This document shows positions 24,087 through 25,400 of a stretch of DNA of 25,400 nt, piece by piece. Below the pieces are notes generated by a model, which did no database searches, was not told the origin of the DNA, and worked only from the letters and a program-made list of their open reading frames with translations. The stretch's first letter is position 1. Each line of letters opens with the position of its first letter. A program made the translations under genes and the position numbers. Origin of the DNA: Phocaeicola_A sp964514145 (GTDB taxonomy: Bacteria; Bacteroidota; Bacteroidia; Bacteroidales; Bacteroidaceae); assembly GCA_964514145.1 (NCBI GenBank), contig CAZEPM010000015.1, positions 1-25,400 of the forward strand, in the 5' to 3' direction.

Positions 24087-25367
24087 ATGAAAAGAGATGA
24101 CTTGATCTTCGATATTATCGAAAAAGAGCACCAACGACAATTGAAAGGTATTGAACTAATCGCTTCTGAGAACTTTGTAAGCGAACAAGTTATGCAAGCT
24201 ATGGGTTCCTGCTTGACCAACAAATACGCTGAAGGCTATCCGGGAAAACGATATTATGGCGGTTGTGAAGTTGTTGACCAAAGTGAACAATTAGCAATAG
24301 ACAGACTGAAACAAATCTTCGGAGCTCAATGGGCTAACGTGCAGCCACATTCTGGCGCACAAGCAAATGCTGCTGTATTTTTGGCAGTACTGAATCCGGG
24401 AGATAAATTCATGGGACTAAATCTGGCTCATGGTGGTCATTTATCTCATGGCTCATTGGTCAATACGTCCGGCATTATATATACACCTTGTGAATATAAT
24501 CTGAACAAGGAAACCGGCAGAGTAGATTATGACCAAATGGAAGAAATAGCTTTACGCGAACACCCCAAAATGATTATCGGAGGTGGATCAGCCTATTCAC
24601 GTGAATGGGATTATAAACGTATGCGGGAAATCGCAGATAAGATAGGTGCCATATTCATGGTAGATATGGCTCATCCTGCAGGATTAATTGCAGCCGGTTT
24701 GCTCGATAATCCATTAAAATATGCACACATTGTAACTTCTACTACTCATAAAACATTACGCGGACCTCGTGGAGGTGTAATCATGATGGGTAAAGACTTT
24801 GATAATCCTTGGGACAAAAAAACACCTAAAGGTGAAATTAAAAAGATGTCTCAACTATTGGATTCAGCTGTATTCCCGGGCATTCAAGGCGGACCGTTAG
24901 AGCATGTTATTGCAGCTAAAGCTGTTGCATTCTACGAGTGTTTACAACCTGAATACAAAGAATATCAGCAACAAGTTCAAAAGAATGCCAAAGTATTAGC
25001 TCAAGCATTGATTGACAGAGGCTTCTCAATTGTTTCGGGTGGCACAGACAACCACTCCATGTTAGTTGATTTGCGCACTAAATATCCGGATTTAACCGGT
25101 AAAGTTGCAGAAAAAGCACTGGTAATGGCTGATATTACCGTAAATAAAAATATGGTTCCTTTTGATTCCCGTTCAGCATTCCAGACATCAGGTATCCGCT
25201 TAGGAACACCTGCTATCACAACACGCGGAGCAAAAGAAGACCTAATGCTTGAGATTGCAGAAATGATTGAGACCGTATTGTCTAACGTAGACAATGAAAA
25301 GATTATTACCGATGTGCGAACCCACGTCAACAAGATAATGAAAAACTATCCAATCTTTGCATACTAA
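24087..25367 (+). CDS. glyA: Serine hydroxymethyltransferase GlyA
   Basis: GlyA converts serine and tetrahydrofolate to glycine and methylene-tetrahydrofolate, the main source of one-carbon units, including those for thymidylate. It has 426 residues, normal for bacteria. The pyridoxal-phosphate lysine is Lys222 in STTHKTLRGPRGG. Other marks are ELIASENFVS, KYAEGYPGKRYYGGC, the cofactor-binding HSGAQANAAV and MVDMAHPAGLIAAG. The ATG at 24087 gives the family start. The 136 bases upstream are very AT-rich with no clear promoter box. It ends 33 bases before the window edge. Confidence 0.98.
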   Translation: MKRDDLIFDIIEKEHQRQLKGIELIASENFVSEQVMQAMGSCLTNKYAEGYPGKRYYGGCEVVDQSEQLAIDRLKQIFGAQWANVQPHSGAQANAAVFLAVLNPGDKFMGLNLAHGGHLSHGSLVNTSGIIYTPCEYNLNKETGRVDYDQMEEIALREHPKMIIGGGSAYSREWDYKRMREIADKIGAIFMVDMAHPAGLIAAGLLDNPLKYAHIVTSTTHKTLRGPRGGVIMMGKDFDNPWDKKTPKGEIKKMSQLLDSAVFPGIQGGPLEHVIAAKAVAFYECLQPEYKEYQQQVQKNAKVLAQALIDRGFSIVSGGTDNHSMLVDLRTKYPDLTGKVAEKALVMADITVNKNMVPFDSRSAFQTSGIRLGTPAITTRGAKEDLMLEIAEMIETVLSNVDNEKIITDVRTHVNKIMKNYPIFAY

Positions 25368-25376
25368 CTCATGAGA

Positions 25377-25397
25377 CTGTTGACGTCTTGTCAATAG
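25377..25397 (+). terminator. Possible terminator hairpin after glyA
   Basis: CTGTTGAC (25377-25384) pairs with GTCAATAG (25390-25397), with one G-U pair and a 5-base loop, 9 bases after the glyA stop. The window ends three bases later, so whether a T-run follows cannot be seen. Confidence 0.4.
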
Positions 25398-25400
25398 CTT

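Noticed and set aside
1..25400. CRISPR arrays, insertion sequences, tRNA or rRNA genes
   Set aside because: I looked through the intergenic regions and found no spaced direct repeats, transposase, cloverleaf or rRNA-like sequence. A covariance-model scan would be decisive.

Overview
The window looks like a chromosomal segment of a Bacteroidales bacterium (Bacteroides, Parabacteroides or a close relative; I cannot fix the genus). Three things point there. Most genes have no Shine-Dalgarno sequence. Copies of the Bacteroidetes -7 promoter box TAnnTTTG stand at the expected distance before many genes. The gene content is typical of the order: the Bacteroides aerotolerance (bat) operon, the L28-L33-DUF4295 cluster, and pyrB-pyrI followed by glyA. 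The sequence is AT-rich and carries one run of exactly 100 N, so it is a draft scaffold.

Layout. 1-60: probable 5' end of a minus-strand gene that leaves the window. 272-3116: trmD (minus) and ligA (plus), divergent, each with its own -7 box. 3170-4063: dapA. 4119-4283: a 54-residue single-pass membrane protein. 4404-4670: a small helix-turn-helix protein (minus) with its own promoter and terminator. 4850-13821: nine tightly packed minus-strand genes, read as moxR, DUF58, a BatD-like anchored protein, batA, batB, batC, batD, batE and a final membrane protein. 14069-16327: ftsY-rimO. 16440-17072: rpmB-rpmG-DUF4295, closed by a strong terminator. 17180-18714: tsaD and a CinA C-terminal-type amidase gene. 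18770-19627: map. 19723-19860: a GC-rich stretch with a doubtful 45-codon ORF. 19917-22247: a class A penicillin-binding protein. 22419-23798: pyrB-pyrI, running into the assembly gap. 23900-23950: the last codons of another gene. 24087-25367: glyA.

Most genes are housekeeping: tRNA modification (trmD, tsaD), translation and protein targeting (rpmB, rpmG, rimO, ftsY, map), DNA ligation, cell wall and lysine (dapA, PBP), pyrimidines and one-carbon metabolism. The one dedicated system is the moxR/bat operon: an AAA+ ATPase, three proteins with von Willebrand A (VWA) type metal-binding motifs, and several anchored TPR, beta-rich and SH3-like partners. It is known in outline but not in mechanism. 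I found no CRISPR array, transposase, tRNA or rRNA. The less described items are the two small genes between dapA and the bat operon, the last gene of that operon, the GC-rich ORF between the PBP gene and map, and whatever the gap conceals.
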